A stretch of DNA of 64,000 nucleotides from Siphonodentalium dalli (Eukaryota; Mollusca; Scaphopoda; Gadilida; Siphonodentaliidae): NCBI GenBank assembly GCA_032622095.1, contig CP136069.1, positions 89,086,618-89,150,617 of the forward strand. The letters run 5' to 3'. Numbering within the stretch: position 1 is the stretch's first letter; every line of letters begins with the position of its first letter. Under the pieces are notes generated by a model. That model was not told where the DNA came from and made no database searches. It saw nothing but the letters and a program-made list of their open reading frames with translations. Made by a program: the position numbers and the translations under genes. Positions 45,053 to 54,719 of this stretch are shown here, in pieces.

Positions 45053-45376
45053 ATGTCGATGACGTATATTCCAGCAGATATTGAAACGTGGAGAAAACAT
45101 TTCAGAGACATGATTAATGGGAAGTTAAGGCCAGATAATGAGGGTCGCTACTTTATTGACAGAACTAAAAATAGTGATAGTGAAGAAGACGTTCTAAAAC
45201 CACATATTAACGTAGTGACGCCCATCGCTCAAGCGATTGAAATGGCTAAGGCCGAAGTTGCAGCAAATAAGTTGACAAACACACGTAAAGCGTCCAAACA
45301 AACCAACAAGAGAGTTTTAGCTGGAGGTTTGTCTAATAATAAGAAGAAAGTGAAAAGAAAAGTGTCATACGATTAG
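45053..45376 (+). CDS. Basic small protein of the Polinton-like element, 107 aa
   Basis: The N-terminus contains the phrase ETWRKHFRDMINGKLRP followed by a charged region. The C-terminus is strongly basic (about residues 70-105, with KKKVKRKV). It lies wholly in the unique centre, 7 nt before the next ORF. A basic, virion-type or DNA-binding role is conceivable given the context, but no family is recognised from the sequence alone; this part is inference. Confidence 0.55.
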   Translation: MSMTYIPADIETWRKHFRDMINGKLRPDNEGRYFIDRTKNSDSEEDVLKPHINVVTPIAQAIEMAKAEVAANKLTNTRKASKQTNKRVLAGGLSNNKKKVKRKVSYD

Positions 45377-45383
45377 CCAAATC

Positions 45384-45626
45384 ATGAATGAATACATAGA
45401 GTACCATACTGATAAATTGGCATTAATTGAATCACCGGCGGTCAAATATCTATACCCTAGCCCCGGGACGAACGTACTCTTAACGCGACGGTTGTATACC
45501 ACACCTTATTCTCTCTTTTTATCGCTACTTATAAGAGTGATCGTTCTTCCAATAATTCGCGATAATGCACGGGTGTCATTTATGCGGAATTATTTTATCG
45601 ACGAACTACAATCTACAAAGACATAA
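45384..45626 (+). CDS. Small ORF with hydrophobic segment, 80 aa
   Basis: Starts 7 nt after the preceding stop and overlaps the next ORF by 62 nt. A hydrophobic stretch (SLFLSLLIRVIVLPII, about residues 43-58) could span a membrane. The overlap and short length make it uncertain; it may simply be the 5' leader of the next gene. Confidence 0.3.
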   Translation: MNEYIEYHTDKLALIESPAVKYLYPSPGTNVLLTRRLYTTPYSLFLSLLIRVIVLPIIRDNARVSFMRNYFIDELQSTKT

Positions 45627-46140
45627 ACAGATTAAACACGGAGTTATGTCCGAGACAAAAACAACTCTCTTCGGAGAAGATACCGATGACCTAGAATCTG
45701 ACGAAGCGGTTCTAGATTCAGATGAAGATGAACGGGGAACGATATCAGATTCAGAAGATGATAATGTCGTCGGTAGTAGAACGGTATTCGGTCTTAAGAA
45801 AGCTGCGCGATGTGTCAACGAGATGGACACATTCAAAAGTATGATGAAACGCGTCACCAATGATGCGAAAGGAGAAGAGAGCATGTCGGGAGATGAGAGC
45901 ATGTCGGGAAAAGAGGCTACCATCGACACAGAGTTTGCTCTGTTTCTCAAAAGTTATAGACGATTAATAGAATACCAGTATCGATTGAAAACATCACCCA
46001 TACATAACATGATCATGAAGAAAATGGCCAAACTGACCAAACACGGATATAATAATGAATGGGCTGCAGATGAAGCGATGAGAAAATTCAAGAAACTCTT
46101 AGAAATAAATCTAACGGTCGAAGATTCAGACAATGATTAA
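45565..46140 (+). CDS. C2H2 zinc-finger protein of the Polinton-like element, 191 aa
   Basis: Residues 4-25 form one C2H2 finger: CHLCGIILSTNYNLQRHKQIKH. An acidic Ser/Asp/Glu-rich stretch (about 35-67) and a repeated MSGDES/MSGKE motif follow. The C-terminal ~75 residues are basic and helical (FLKSYRRLIEYQYRLKTSP, then MIMKKMAKLTKHGYNNEW). Codons 1-36 are in the unique centre, the rest in the right arm. Only this copy is complete; four partial copies exist inside the element. Small zinc-finger ORFs are frequent accessory genes of Polinton-like elements, so a regulatory or DNA-binding role is likely but not shown. Confidence 0.7.
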   Translation: MHGCHLCGIILSTNYNLQRHKQIKHGVMSETKTTLFGEDTDDLESDEAVLDSDEDERGTISDSEDDNVVGSRTVFGLKKAARCVNEMDTFKSMMKRVTNDAKGEESMSGDESMSGKEATIDTEFALFLKSYRRLIEYQYRLKTSPIHNMIMKKMAKLTKHGYNNEWAADEAMRKFKKLLEINLTVEDSDND

Positions 46141-46969
46141 ATTTCAATAAACTTCATCAACATGTTATTCTCGTCTTCGTTATATATCTATAAGTGGGGA
46201 GGGGAGATTGTAGAGCGAGAAACGATACATAAATGGTATATTACGAGCCCTAAAATTTGAAGTTTAAATATTGTTCTGTGTCTTTTTAACTTTCACCCAC
46301 TGCGTGTGTATTGTGTTTCTTTAACAATCATTCAAAATGAGTGCCGTGTGTCCCTTTAGAGCGCATTGTGCTCCTTTAATATTCACACACCAATATTACA
46401 TAACGTCCCTTACCTCGTGTCACTTTAACATTCCACACCGTGCGTGTATTACACCCTTTAATTATGTCATAGCGTTGGTACATAGAAGACTGTATAACAC
46501 TATGTCTATGTCTGTATATGTTGTCACATCGTGAGTGTATTGTCCACCTTTAATGGTGTCGTAGCGTGTGTACATATAAGACTGTATAACACTATGTCTA
46601 TGTCTGTATGTGTTGGAACATTTAAGAAAGATGTGAAATATAAATGTCAAGACTCAGTTCATTCGTGTAGTAATTTCGTATCAGTTAAACGCTCTTCATT
46701 CGTATGAGTAATTACCAACAGGTAAGTTGCACTATTTTTTGAAAGCAATCAAGATGGCGTACCTCGGTGTGACATTTTCATTAAATTACAACAACCCTCG
46801 GCTGTGTTGTGTGTGCATGCATGTAGTCAACTAACCCAGAGTGACTTAATTCACAATGAAGTAGACTGCTGCAGATGCGATATGTATTGTTTATCCAGAG
46901 CTTAAGTGTGTAAACATCACATTTTGCTCGTCACGCTACGGCGGCGGTTGTTGTTGTTGTTGTTATTGT

Positions 46970-47106
46970 TGTTGTTCCTCTTTCTCAAAAGTTACGAACG
47001 ATTAATAGAATACCAGCATCGAATGAAAACATCACCCATACATAACATGATCATGAAGAAAATGGTCAAACTGACCAAACACGGATATAATAATGAAGGG
47101 CTGTAG
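46970..47106 (+). pseudogene. Fragment of the zinc-finger ORF, right arm
   Basis: Mirror of 43282-43421: a (GTT)n tract runs into KSYERLIEYQHRM... and stops after HGYNNEGL. Confidence 0.75.
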
Positions 47107-47465
47107 ATTCAGACAACGTTAGAGCGGTATTTTAGCTTCTGCTCTATGAGCAGTACTTTAGCTATGTATCTGCCCTATGGGGCGGTACTTTAGCTTTGTA
47201 TCACAATCGATTTCATCATGTCACCAGGTTACATATATCTATATAATAGAGTACTCATATTGAAATCACTCATAATTGCATTGACATTTGGATAGGTAGG
47301 TTGTATTGTAGACACACGAATTAAATTTGTCTGGCCATGAATGCCAATGCACCATGATAGTTATCGATGTCAATAATGTGTTTCGTTGAGATCTTGATTG
47401 AGTTGATGACAATATTCTGACAAAATTTCTTTTCGATCTATAAAATGCTGCTTTTTATTATCGAC

Positions 47466-48027
47466 ATGATCACTTGCTCATTTGCTCATTTGTATTGCTC
47501 ATTTGTATTGCTCATTTGCTCATTTTCTTGCTCATTTTGCTCATTTTCTTGCTCATTTGCTAAATTTTTTGCTCATTTGCTAATTTTTTTGCTCATTTGC
47601 TCATTTTTATTGCTCATTTGCTCATTTTCTTGCTCATTTGCTCATTTGTATTGCTCATTTGCTCATTTGCTCATTTTTTTGCTCATTTGCTCATTTTTAT
47701 TACTCATTTGCTCATTTTTTTTGCTCATTTGCTCATTTTTTTGCTCATTTGCTCATTTGTTTGCTCATTTGCTCATTTTTATTGCTCATTTGCTCATTTT
47801 TTTGCTCATTTGCTCATTTTTTTGCTCATTTGCTCATTTTTTTGCTCATTTGCTCATTTTCTTGCTCATTTGCTCATTTTCTTGCTCATTTGCTCATTTT
47901 TTTGCTCATTTGCTCATTTTTATTGCTCATTTGCTCATTTTCATTTTCTTGCTCATTTGCTCATTTTCTTGCTCATTTGCTCATTTTTTTGCTCATTTGC
48001 TCATTTTTTTGCTCATTTGCTCATTGA
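47466..48027 (-). repeat. ATGAGCAA minisatellite in right arm
   Basis: Mirror of 42336-42916 (plus strand reads TTGCTCATTTGCTCATTTTT) with a slightly different number and order of variants, so the two arrays have changed independently since the arms were copied. Confidence 0.92.
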
Positions 48028-48791
48028 TTGGTGCATACTCAAGAGTCATAGACCTAACATCCAATGTACGTTAATGGTGTCATAGCGTGGGCACATAGAA
48101 GACTGTATAACACTATGCCTATGTCCGTATCTGTTGTCACACCGTGAGTGGATTGTCCGCCTTTAATGATGTCATAGCGTGTGTACATGCAAGACAGTAT
48201 AATACTATGATTATGTCTGTAGCTGTTGTTGGTAAGATGTGAAATATAAATTTCAAGGTTCAATTCATTCGTGTAGTAATTTCGTATATGTTCAACGCTC
48301 TTCATTCGTGCGCTTGTATTGTTAACATTCATTCATAATGAGTGTCCCTTTAGATCGATAAATAAGTTAAAGGTCATTACATTCCACAGTCAAATCTATT
48401 GGTGATCGAATTTGATAACTATTTTATTGGAACAACTAAGAGTATTATTTACGTGAGATCAATGAGTCCAATTATTATAAATAATACATTGCAGGCATCG
48501 GTGGATACCCGATTGCCACATGTAGTGATCACGTGATAAACTGATAAAATAGCAGTGATATAATGTTACATCATCGGTGCTAACTGGAGTTTTGGTATAC
48601 AAAATGAGCGTAAGTGTGAATGGAGTGATAAGTGGTTATTACGTAATGTTGTTATAACAATGACACCGAAGCAATTTCTATTATTGAGTGTCTCACGACC
48701 TGGACGTATTATGTATGCATGTTTTGGATAACTAATTATCGTGTTAATGACACAGTTTATCAACCTTAATTGATACTAACCCGTTAAACAA

Positions 48792-49004
48792 CTAATTCTG
48801 CTCAGACATTAAATCGATATGTTTTCTGAACAGCATATAACTGTGAACGGGGATATAATAGAATTCATTTGGTAAAGCAAGGTGTGACACATTGTTACCC
48901 ACAATGTCGTGTGTGATTACGTGTACATCGAATATGACAATTCCTTCTGGGGGTTGTAATTTCGCATTACCCTTTTCGTCCACACGTGATTCAAGATAGT
49001 ACAT
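48792..49004 (-). CDS. Small ORF in right arm, 70 aa (copy of 41356-41568)
   Basis: Identical product to 41356-41568. Function unknown; see that entry. Confidence 0.3.
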   Translation of the reverse strand: MYYLESRVDEKGNAKLQPPEGIVIFDVHVITHDIVGNNVSHLALPNEFYYIPVHSYMLFRKHIDLMSEQN

Positions 49005-49621
49005 CTCAATACTTCCAATAATTCACGATAATACACACCTGTCACATACTCAATAACTTCATCAGGGATAGAGAAGTTAAGAATAAACGCTCTTTATTAT
49101 TTATGTAAGAGTAATGGTGTCTATTTTCAGGTATGACAATTATATATGTATGAACTGCGTCCGATAAACACTGGAATGTATGCATTCATACCGATGGTCA
49201 CAATGTCCAATAAAGCTATTTCTAAACATCGATTAATAAATACATTGAAACATTGGTTGAACAAAAAAAATAACGAAAGATATTACACGCAAATAATTTT
49301 AATAAACATTCGACTTTTTAATATCGAGATTCTCAGAAACCGAAAACTCGTTATAAATTTTTTATTTAAACTTTTTTTTTAGAGAAATAATTTTGAGGGT
49401 TTTGAAATTTTTTCTTTTTTTGAAATTTGGGGGTTTTTAAATTTTTTGGAAGTTTTGGGATTTTGAAATTTTTTGGAAAAAATAAATTTTGGAAGTTTTG
49501 AAATTTTTTTTGTGTTTTGATATTTTGGAAATTATGAGAATATTTTAGTACAACCAATTTTAGACCCCAAAGATTCTATTTTTAGATGTGAAGTCAACGA
49601 GACATCTATTCTTCTTTGGAC

Positions 49622-49832
49622 TTTCGTAAACTTTTAAAAACATCTTTTTAAAATCGCTTAATAGGGACTCAACTGAAACTTTTACTGACTTTCATCTAGA
49701 GTTTCTCTCCGAATGCCTTTTTAACCATTAATTTACAGCTGTGTTTTTTAGGATTTTCCTAGCTCTCTTAGACTAATTTTATCTGCGTGTTTTCTCTTCT
49801 TTTATACTATTATATAGTATGATGTTCTTTTA
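49622..49832 (+). pseudogene. 3' end of the decayed non-LTR ORF (right part) and its tail
   Basis: Directly after the right TTGGAC the sequence continues FRKLLKTSF in the LINE frame, the usual 'FKxxLKTxLF' ending of the CR1/L2-like tail, then stop codons. This completes the motif begun at 40642. The rest is unassigned. Confidence 0.6.
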
Positions 49833-50512
49833 TCTCATATATATTTTGAAGACCTCTGTCTGTTTGTTTGTCTGTCTGTCTGTCTGTATGTTTGTCATTA
49901 ATACAAATCTACGATTCTCGTCCGATCGGGACGAAACTTGGTGCGTGTGTGTAGTTTGACCAGGCGGTGGACGTTGTCGTATTGGCGAGCCCGTGCGCGA
50001 GCCCGTGCGGCGCCCGCTTCGCGCATGCGCAGACAAGATCTCGGAAACGGGTGGAGCTATCGACTTGAAATTTGGTATGTGAATGTATCTTGCCCCGGAT
50101 ACGAATTTTATCGGGTCGCCGAACCCGTGCGACGCCAGCTTCGCGCATGCGCAGACAAGATCTCGGAAACGGGTGGAGCTATCGACTTGAAATTTGGTAT
50201 GTGAATGTATCTTGCCCCGGATACGAATTTTATCGGGTCGCCGAGCCCGTGCGACGCCAGATTCGCGCATGCGCAGACGAGATCTCGGAAACGGGTGGAG
50301 CTATCGACTTGAAATTTGGTATGTGAATGTATCTTGCCCCGAATACGAATTTTATCGGGTCGCCGAGCCCGTGCGACGCCAGCTTCGCGCATGCGCAGAC
50401 CAGATCTCGGAAACGGGTAGAGCTATCGACTTGAAATCGTCGGGCTGGGTAGAGCTATCGACTTGAAATTTGGTTTTTGAATAGCCCGGACAACGTCGGG
50501 CTTATCGGCTAG
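49833..50512 (+). mobile_element. Helitron-like unit 1 with 122-bp internal repeats
   Basis: Begins TCTCATATATATTTTGAAG after an A (49832) and ends CTAG at 50509-50512. The near-terminal hairpin is AGCCCGGAC-aac-GTCGGGCT, ~9 nt before CTAG. A CTGTCTGT microsatellite lies near the start, then three to four ~122-bp units with 'CGCATGCGCAGAC' and 'GGTGGAGCTATCGACTTG'. 5'-TC, 3' hairpin and CTRR are Helitron traits. Confidence 0.75.
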
Positions 50513-51699
50513 TCTCATATATATTTTGAAGACCTCTGTCTGTCTGTATGTTTGTCTGTATGTTTGTCTGTATGTTTGTCATTAATACAAATCTACGATT
50601 CTCGACCGATCGGGACGAAACTTGGTGCGTGTGTGTAGTTTGACCAGGCGGTGGACGTTGTCGTATTGGCGAGCCCGTGCGGCGCCCGCTTCGCGCATGC
50701 GCAGACGAGATCTCGGAAACGGGTGGAGCTATCGACTTGAAATTTGGTATGTGAATGTATCTTGCCCCGGATACGAATTTTATCGGGTCGCCGAGCCCGC
50801 GCGACGCCAGCTTCGCGCATGTGCAGACGAGATATCGGAAATGGGTGGAGCTATCGACTTGAAATTTGGTATGTGAATGTATCCTGCCCCGGATACGAAT
50901 GTTATCGGGTCGCCGAGCCCGTGCGACGCCAGCTTCGCGCATGCGCAGACCAGATCTCGAAAACGGGTGGAGCTATCGACTTTTGGAAGATCTGTGTGTG
51001 TGTTTGTGTGTGTGTTCGCGATGAACTCGAAAACGGCCGTCCCGATTTCGATGAAACTTGGTATGTGGGGGTATTTTCGGCCGTGGGCTGGCATGGGCCT
51101 ATTAATTTGTCCGTGCGACGTGACCTTGACTTTGCAATCGGGTAATTTCAAGGTCAAACGCCCGAATATCACGGGATTTCGATGAAACTTGGTATGTGGG
51201 GCTATCTTCGGCCGGGGAGTTGCATAAGCCGATTAATTTGCCCGTGCGACGTGACCTTGACCTTGAAATCGGGTCATTTCAAGGTCAAACGCCCGAATAT
51301 CACGGGATTTCGATGAAACTTGGTATGTGGGGTTACATTCGTACGGGGAGTCTCATAATCATATTCATTTGCCCGTGCGACGTGACCTTGAAATCGGGTC
51401 AATTCAAGGTCAATTCATCAATTTTGATGGGATTTCGACGAAATTTGATACATGGGGTTACTGTTGTCCACTGTGTGTTTTGGACGGGTCATATCGTGAC
51501 CCCGACCTCACCTTGACCTTCAAAATGTTCAATTCGAGGTCAAATCGGGTAAAACCGGATGGATTTCGACGGGCACGTTTGTCGGGTACTTTTGTCCGGG
51601 CAGTGTTTTGGACTGGTCAAATCGTGACCCCACTTGACCTTGACATTCAAAATGGACAATTCAGTGTCAAAGCCCGGACGAAGTCGGGTCACCTTCTAG
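50513..51699 (+). mobile_element. Helitron-like unit 2 (chimeric)
   Basis: Starts TCTCATATATATTTTGAAG like unit 1, carries two to three 122-bp units, then at about 50980 switches to the second family (TTTTGGAAGATCTGTGTG, 'CGATGAACTCGAAAACG', 'TTTCGATGAAACTTGGTATG'). It ends with the hairpin CCCGGAC-gaa-GTCGGG and CTAG at 51696-51699. A recombination or template switch between two related elements is implied. Confidence 0.7.
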
Positions 51700-52170
51700 T
51701 CTATTATATATTTTGGAAGATCTGTCTGTGTGTCTGTGTGTCTGTGTGTTCGCGATGAACTCGAAAACGACCGAGCCGATTTCGATGAAACTTGGTATGT
51801 GGGGGTATTTTCGGCCGGGAACGGGCATAGGCCTATTAATTTGTCCGTGCGACGTGACCTTGACCTTGAAATCTGGTAATTTCAAGGTCAAACGCCCAAA
51901 TATTACGGGATTTCAATAAAACTTGGTATGCGGGGGTACATTCGTATGGGGAGTCTCATAAGCATATTCATTTACCCGTGCGACGTGACCTTGACCTTGA
52001 AATCGGGTCATTTCAAGGTCAAACGCCCGAATATCACGGGATTTCGATGAAACTTGGTATGTGGGGGTACTTTCTTATGGCGAGTCTCATAAGCATATTC
52101 ATTTGCCCGTGCGACGTGACCTTGACCTTGAAATCGGGTAACTTCAAGGTCAAGTCGGGTCACCTTCTAG
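51700..52170 (+). mobile_element. Helitron-like unit 3
   Basis: TCTATTATATATTTTGGAAG start directly at the previous CTAG, GTCT/GTGT microsatellite, three ~130-bp 'ATTTCGATGAAACTTGG' units, end CTTCTAG at 52170. The usual CCCGGAC half of the 3' hairpin is lost by an internal deletion. Confidence 0.72.
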
Positions 52171-52907
52171 TCTATTATATATTTTGGAAGATATGTGTGT
52201 CTGTGTGTCTGTCTGTGTGTTCGCGATGAACTCGAAAACGGCCCACCCGATTTCGATGAAACTTGGTATGTGGGGGTATTTTCGGCCGGGGACGAACATA
52301 GGCATATTATTTTTCCGTGCAACGTCACCTTGACCTTGAAATTGGGTAATTTCAAGGTCAAACGCCCGAATATCACGGGATTTCGATGAAACTTGGTATG
52401 TGGGCTACCTTCGGCCGGGGAGTGGCATAAATCTATTAATTTGCCCGTGCGACGTGACATTGACCTTGAAATCGGGTCATTTCAAGGTCAAACGCCCGAA
52501 TATCAAGGGATTTCGATGAAACTTGGTATGTGGGGGTACTTTCATATGGGGAGTCTCATAAGCATATGCATTTGCCCGTGCGACGTGACATTGACCTTGC
52601 AATCGGGTCAATTCAAGGTCAAATCGCCAATTTTGATGGGATTTCGACGAAATTTTATACATAGGGTTACTTTTGTCCACTGGGTGTTTTGGACGGGTCA
52701 AATCGTGACCCCGACCTGACCTGACCTTCAAAATAATAAATTCAAGGTCAAATCGGGTAAAACCGGATGGATTTCGATGGGCCCGTTTGTCGGGTACTTT
52801 TGTCCGGGCAGTGTTTTGGACTGGTCAAATCGTGACCCCACTTGACCTTGACCTTCAAAATGGACAATTCGAGGTCAAAGCCCGGACGAAGTCGGGTCAC
52901 CTTCTAG
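52171..52907 (+). mobile_element. Helitron-like unit 4
   Basis: Starts TCTATTATATATTTTGG and ends with hairpin CCCGGAC-gaa-GTCGGG then CTTCTAG at 52907, followed by T (52908) and a TA run. Same internal units as unit 3 plus the 'GACCCCACTTGACCTTGACC' 3' block shared with unit 2. Confidence 0.75.
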
Positions 52908-53688
52908 TTATATATATATATATATATATTATCATATATTTTATGTAACAGCGCCTATGAACACAACTCGTATGTAAAATAGGCGCTCTACAAATGTTAA
53001 TAATAATAATACATGCACGTATACCTGTAAATACCGGTAGTGTTACCTGTCACCAGTCTATTGTGTTACAGCCTACTAAGGTATTGAGGTTGTCCGATGT
53101 TGTCCAGACGGTTTGACTACAGAAGAAAGAAGTAAGGTATCTACTCAAAAGAATTTTTGTTTAGACATGTACGCGTTTAAACAGTCTATAATCCATTGTG
53201 AGCGTACATAAAAAAAACTTAAAAGTTGTGATAATTGAGATAATAAAAAATACACCTTCAACTCCCGGCGCCGGTACCGTATAAAAGTAATTTGCTATTT
53301 TAGGGTGAATATTTTTATTGTTAAAACAATTTGCGCACCGGTTAAATTTCTCTCACGAGGGGGCGTTACTTAAAAAATCATTTGCGTCGCAGAAACGATT
53401 TGGTAAAATAAATTAACTAAGGATATTACTCAATGAGTTAGAACTAGTAACACAAATAAATTCGGGTAAGACACAAAGTGAAATAATTTCGTGAAAATGA
53501 GAACATTTATATTATATGATTGGCAGCATAAACTTCTATAATAACTGCTGATAATCAGTCATAACTTCAGCGACTGCCGCCATTTTTATCAAGTGCAACT
53601 TCGAATTCGATCATGTTCTGTTGATTGAACTTGTAAGTTGCACGGATAGTAGGCGAAAATTTCAAAATCAACTATATACATTGTGTTA
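52908..53688. other. Unassigned spacer
   Basis: Begins with a TA run; no gene or repeat that I can support. Confidence 0.4.
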
Positions 53689-54006
53689 TATATCATTTGA
53701 AAGGGCATTGCAATCTGAATACAAAAGTGAAAGAATTTTGAAGATTGCCCTTGTTAAACAAAAGTTATGGCCCTTTGACCGGGCTTTGTATTTTTGGAAA
53801 GTCAGAATTTTTCCGCCGGTCCAAGTCGCCTTAGTCGGTCCTTGGTTTGAATCTTAGCAGTTAGGGTCCAATCATGTATATTACCTTCAATAAATGTTTC
53901 AACATACATTTATGTTCATGTCATATATTATTACCACTTTAGAGGGCGTTCTCTAGTAGATTAACAGTATTTTACCCGAACGGTAAAAAGCCATAACGCC
54001 CGGCAT

Positions 54007-54055
54007 CAAACCGGATGCGGGCCGTTAACGATATTAACGGCCCGCATCCGGTTTG
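54007..54055. repeat. Perfect hairpin, 22-bp arms, 5-nt loop
   Basis: CAAACCGGATGCGGGCCGTT... with loop CGATA. G+C is much higher than in the surroundings. Confidence 0.92.
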
Positions 54056-54451
54056 CGATTTGCTAGAAATCCAATCGAACGCAACCTTATTTCGGATTTC
54101 GGAATTTCTGTTAAAACAAGTTTATAGTATATTATTACGAATAAAACTGAAATTTTACTGTAGTAGATGTAAATGATGTAATAACAGACCAACAACAAGT
54201 AAGTGTTGCCTAACAAATGGAATAAATTAGATTTCTGACTGAATTTTCGCTAGATATGTCCCTATTTTCGTGGTAAATAATATAATTAGTCACGTGACAA
54301 TTTGTTTGACAACGAACAGACGACACATGGTTTGAATTGTGATCGTTTTGAAAAAAAAAGAGTTATTACATGTATTTCATTTGACATATTGTTGCCTACT
54401 CACTCATCTATGTTCTAGTTGGGTTTCATTTCAGAAAGTGGTAATAATAGT

Positions 54452-54627
54452 AATAACTTGATTTTGTCGGGCGTTATGGTTTATTAACGGCCCTCCAGAA
54501 ATGATTAACAGCCCTCGGGCCATTAAAGGCCCTCGACTTCGTCTCGGGCCTTTAATGAACCCTCGGGCTGTTAATCATTTCTGGAGGGCCGTTAATAAAC
54601 CATAACGCCCTCCAAAATCAAGTTATT
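54452..54627. repeat. Long hairpin, ~85-bp arms
   Basis: AATAACTTGATTTTGTCGGG through GGGCCNTTAAAGGCCC and back, apex near CGACTTCGTCG at about 54533-54543. Few mismatches. Confidence 0.9.
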
Positions 54628-54719
54628 GGTATATTATTGTGAAGGGAATTATATTCTGATTCTGAATAATATTATAAATTAATTTAGGCCAATAGAATAA
54701 TGGCCTTCTATATCTTGAG

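Larger units (their letters stand above)
40744..49615. mobile_element. Polinton/Maverick-like palindromic element with 6-bp TSD
   Basis: 8,872 bp, starting AGAAGAATAGATG and ending with the exact complement CATCTATTCTTCT. Perfect 6-bp direct repeats TTGGAC lie immediately outside (40738-40743 and 49616-49621). Arms of 3,969 and 3,943 bp are inverted copies, leaving a 960-bp unique centre (44713-45672). A 5'-AG terminus, long TIRs and a 6-bp TSD are the defining structural marks of Polintons (Mavericks, adintovirus-related). However, no protein-primed DNA polymerase, retroviral-like integrase, packaging ATPase, protease or capsid gene can be seen, and the arms are far longer than usual. It is best read as a non-autonomous, rearranged derivative keeping three small ORFs. 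The structural classification is strong; descent from a given virus-like lineage is inference. Confidence 0.8.
45673..49615 (-). repeat. Right inverted arm (3,943 bp)
   Basis: Reverse complement of 40744-44712. It is 26 bp shorter, mostly because of minisatellite unit changes (47466-48027) and a trinucleotide-tract difference at 46940-46975. Confidence 0.88.
53933..54629. mobile_element. MULE/foldback-like element with 9-bp TSD
   Basis: Flanked by TATATTATT at 53924-53932 and 54630-54638. The left end has GAGGGCGTT and ATTAACAG blocks that match, in diverged form, the right-end complement GGAGGGCGTTATGG...TTAACGG. It contains a perfect 22-bp-arm hairpin (54007-54055) and an ~85-bp-arm hairpin (54452-54627). 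An 8-11-bp TSD and large inverted ends fit Mutator-like or foldback elements; the superfamily is tentative. Confidence 0.65.

Noticed and set aside
45606-45950. 114-codon minus-strand ORF
   Set aside because: Antisense shadow of the complete zinc-finger ORF.
40744-49615. Two separate Polinton insertions in opposite orientation
   Set aside because: Only one TTGGAC pair exists, at the outer ends, and the inner arm ends lie within a gene with no target duplication between them.
49830-52731. Many ORFs of 65-146 codons
   Set aside because: All follow the tandem units of the Helitron-like chain on both strands; products are repeats of one another.
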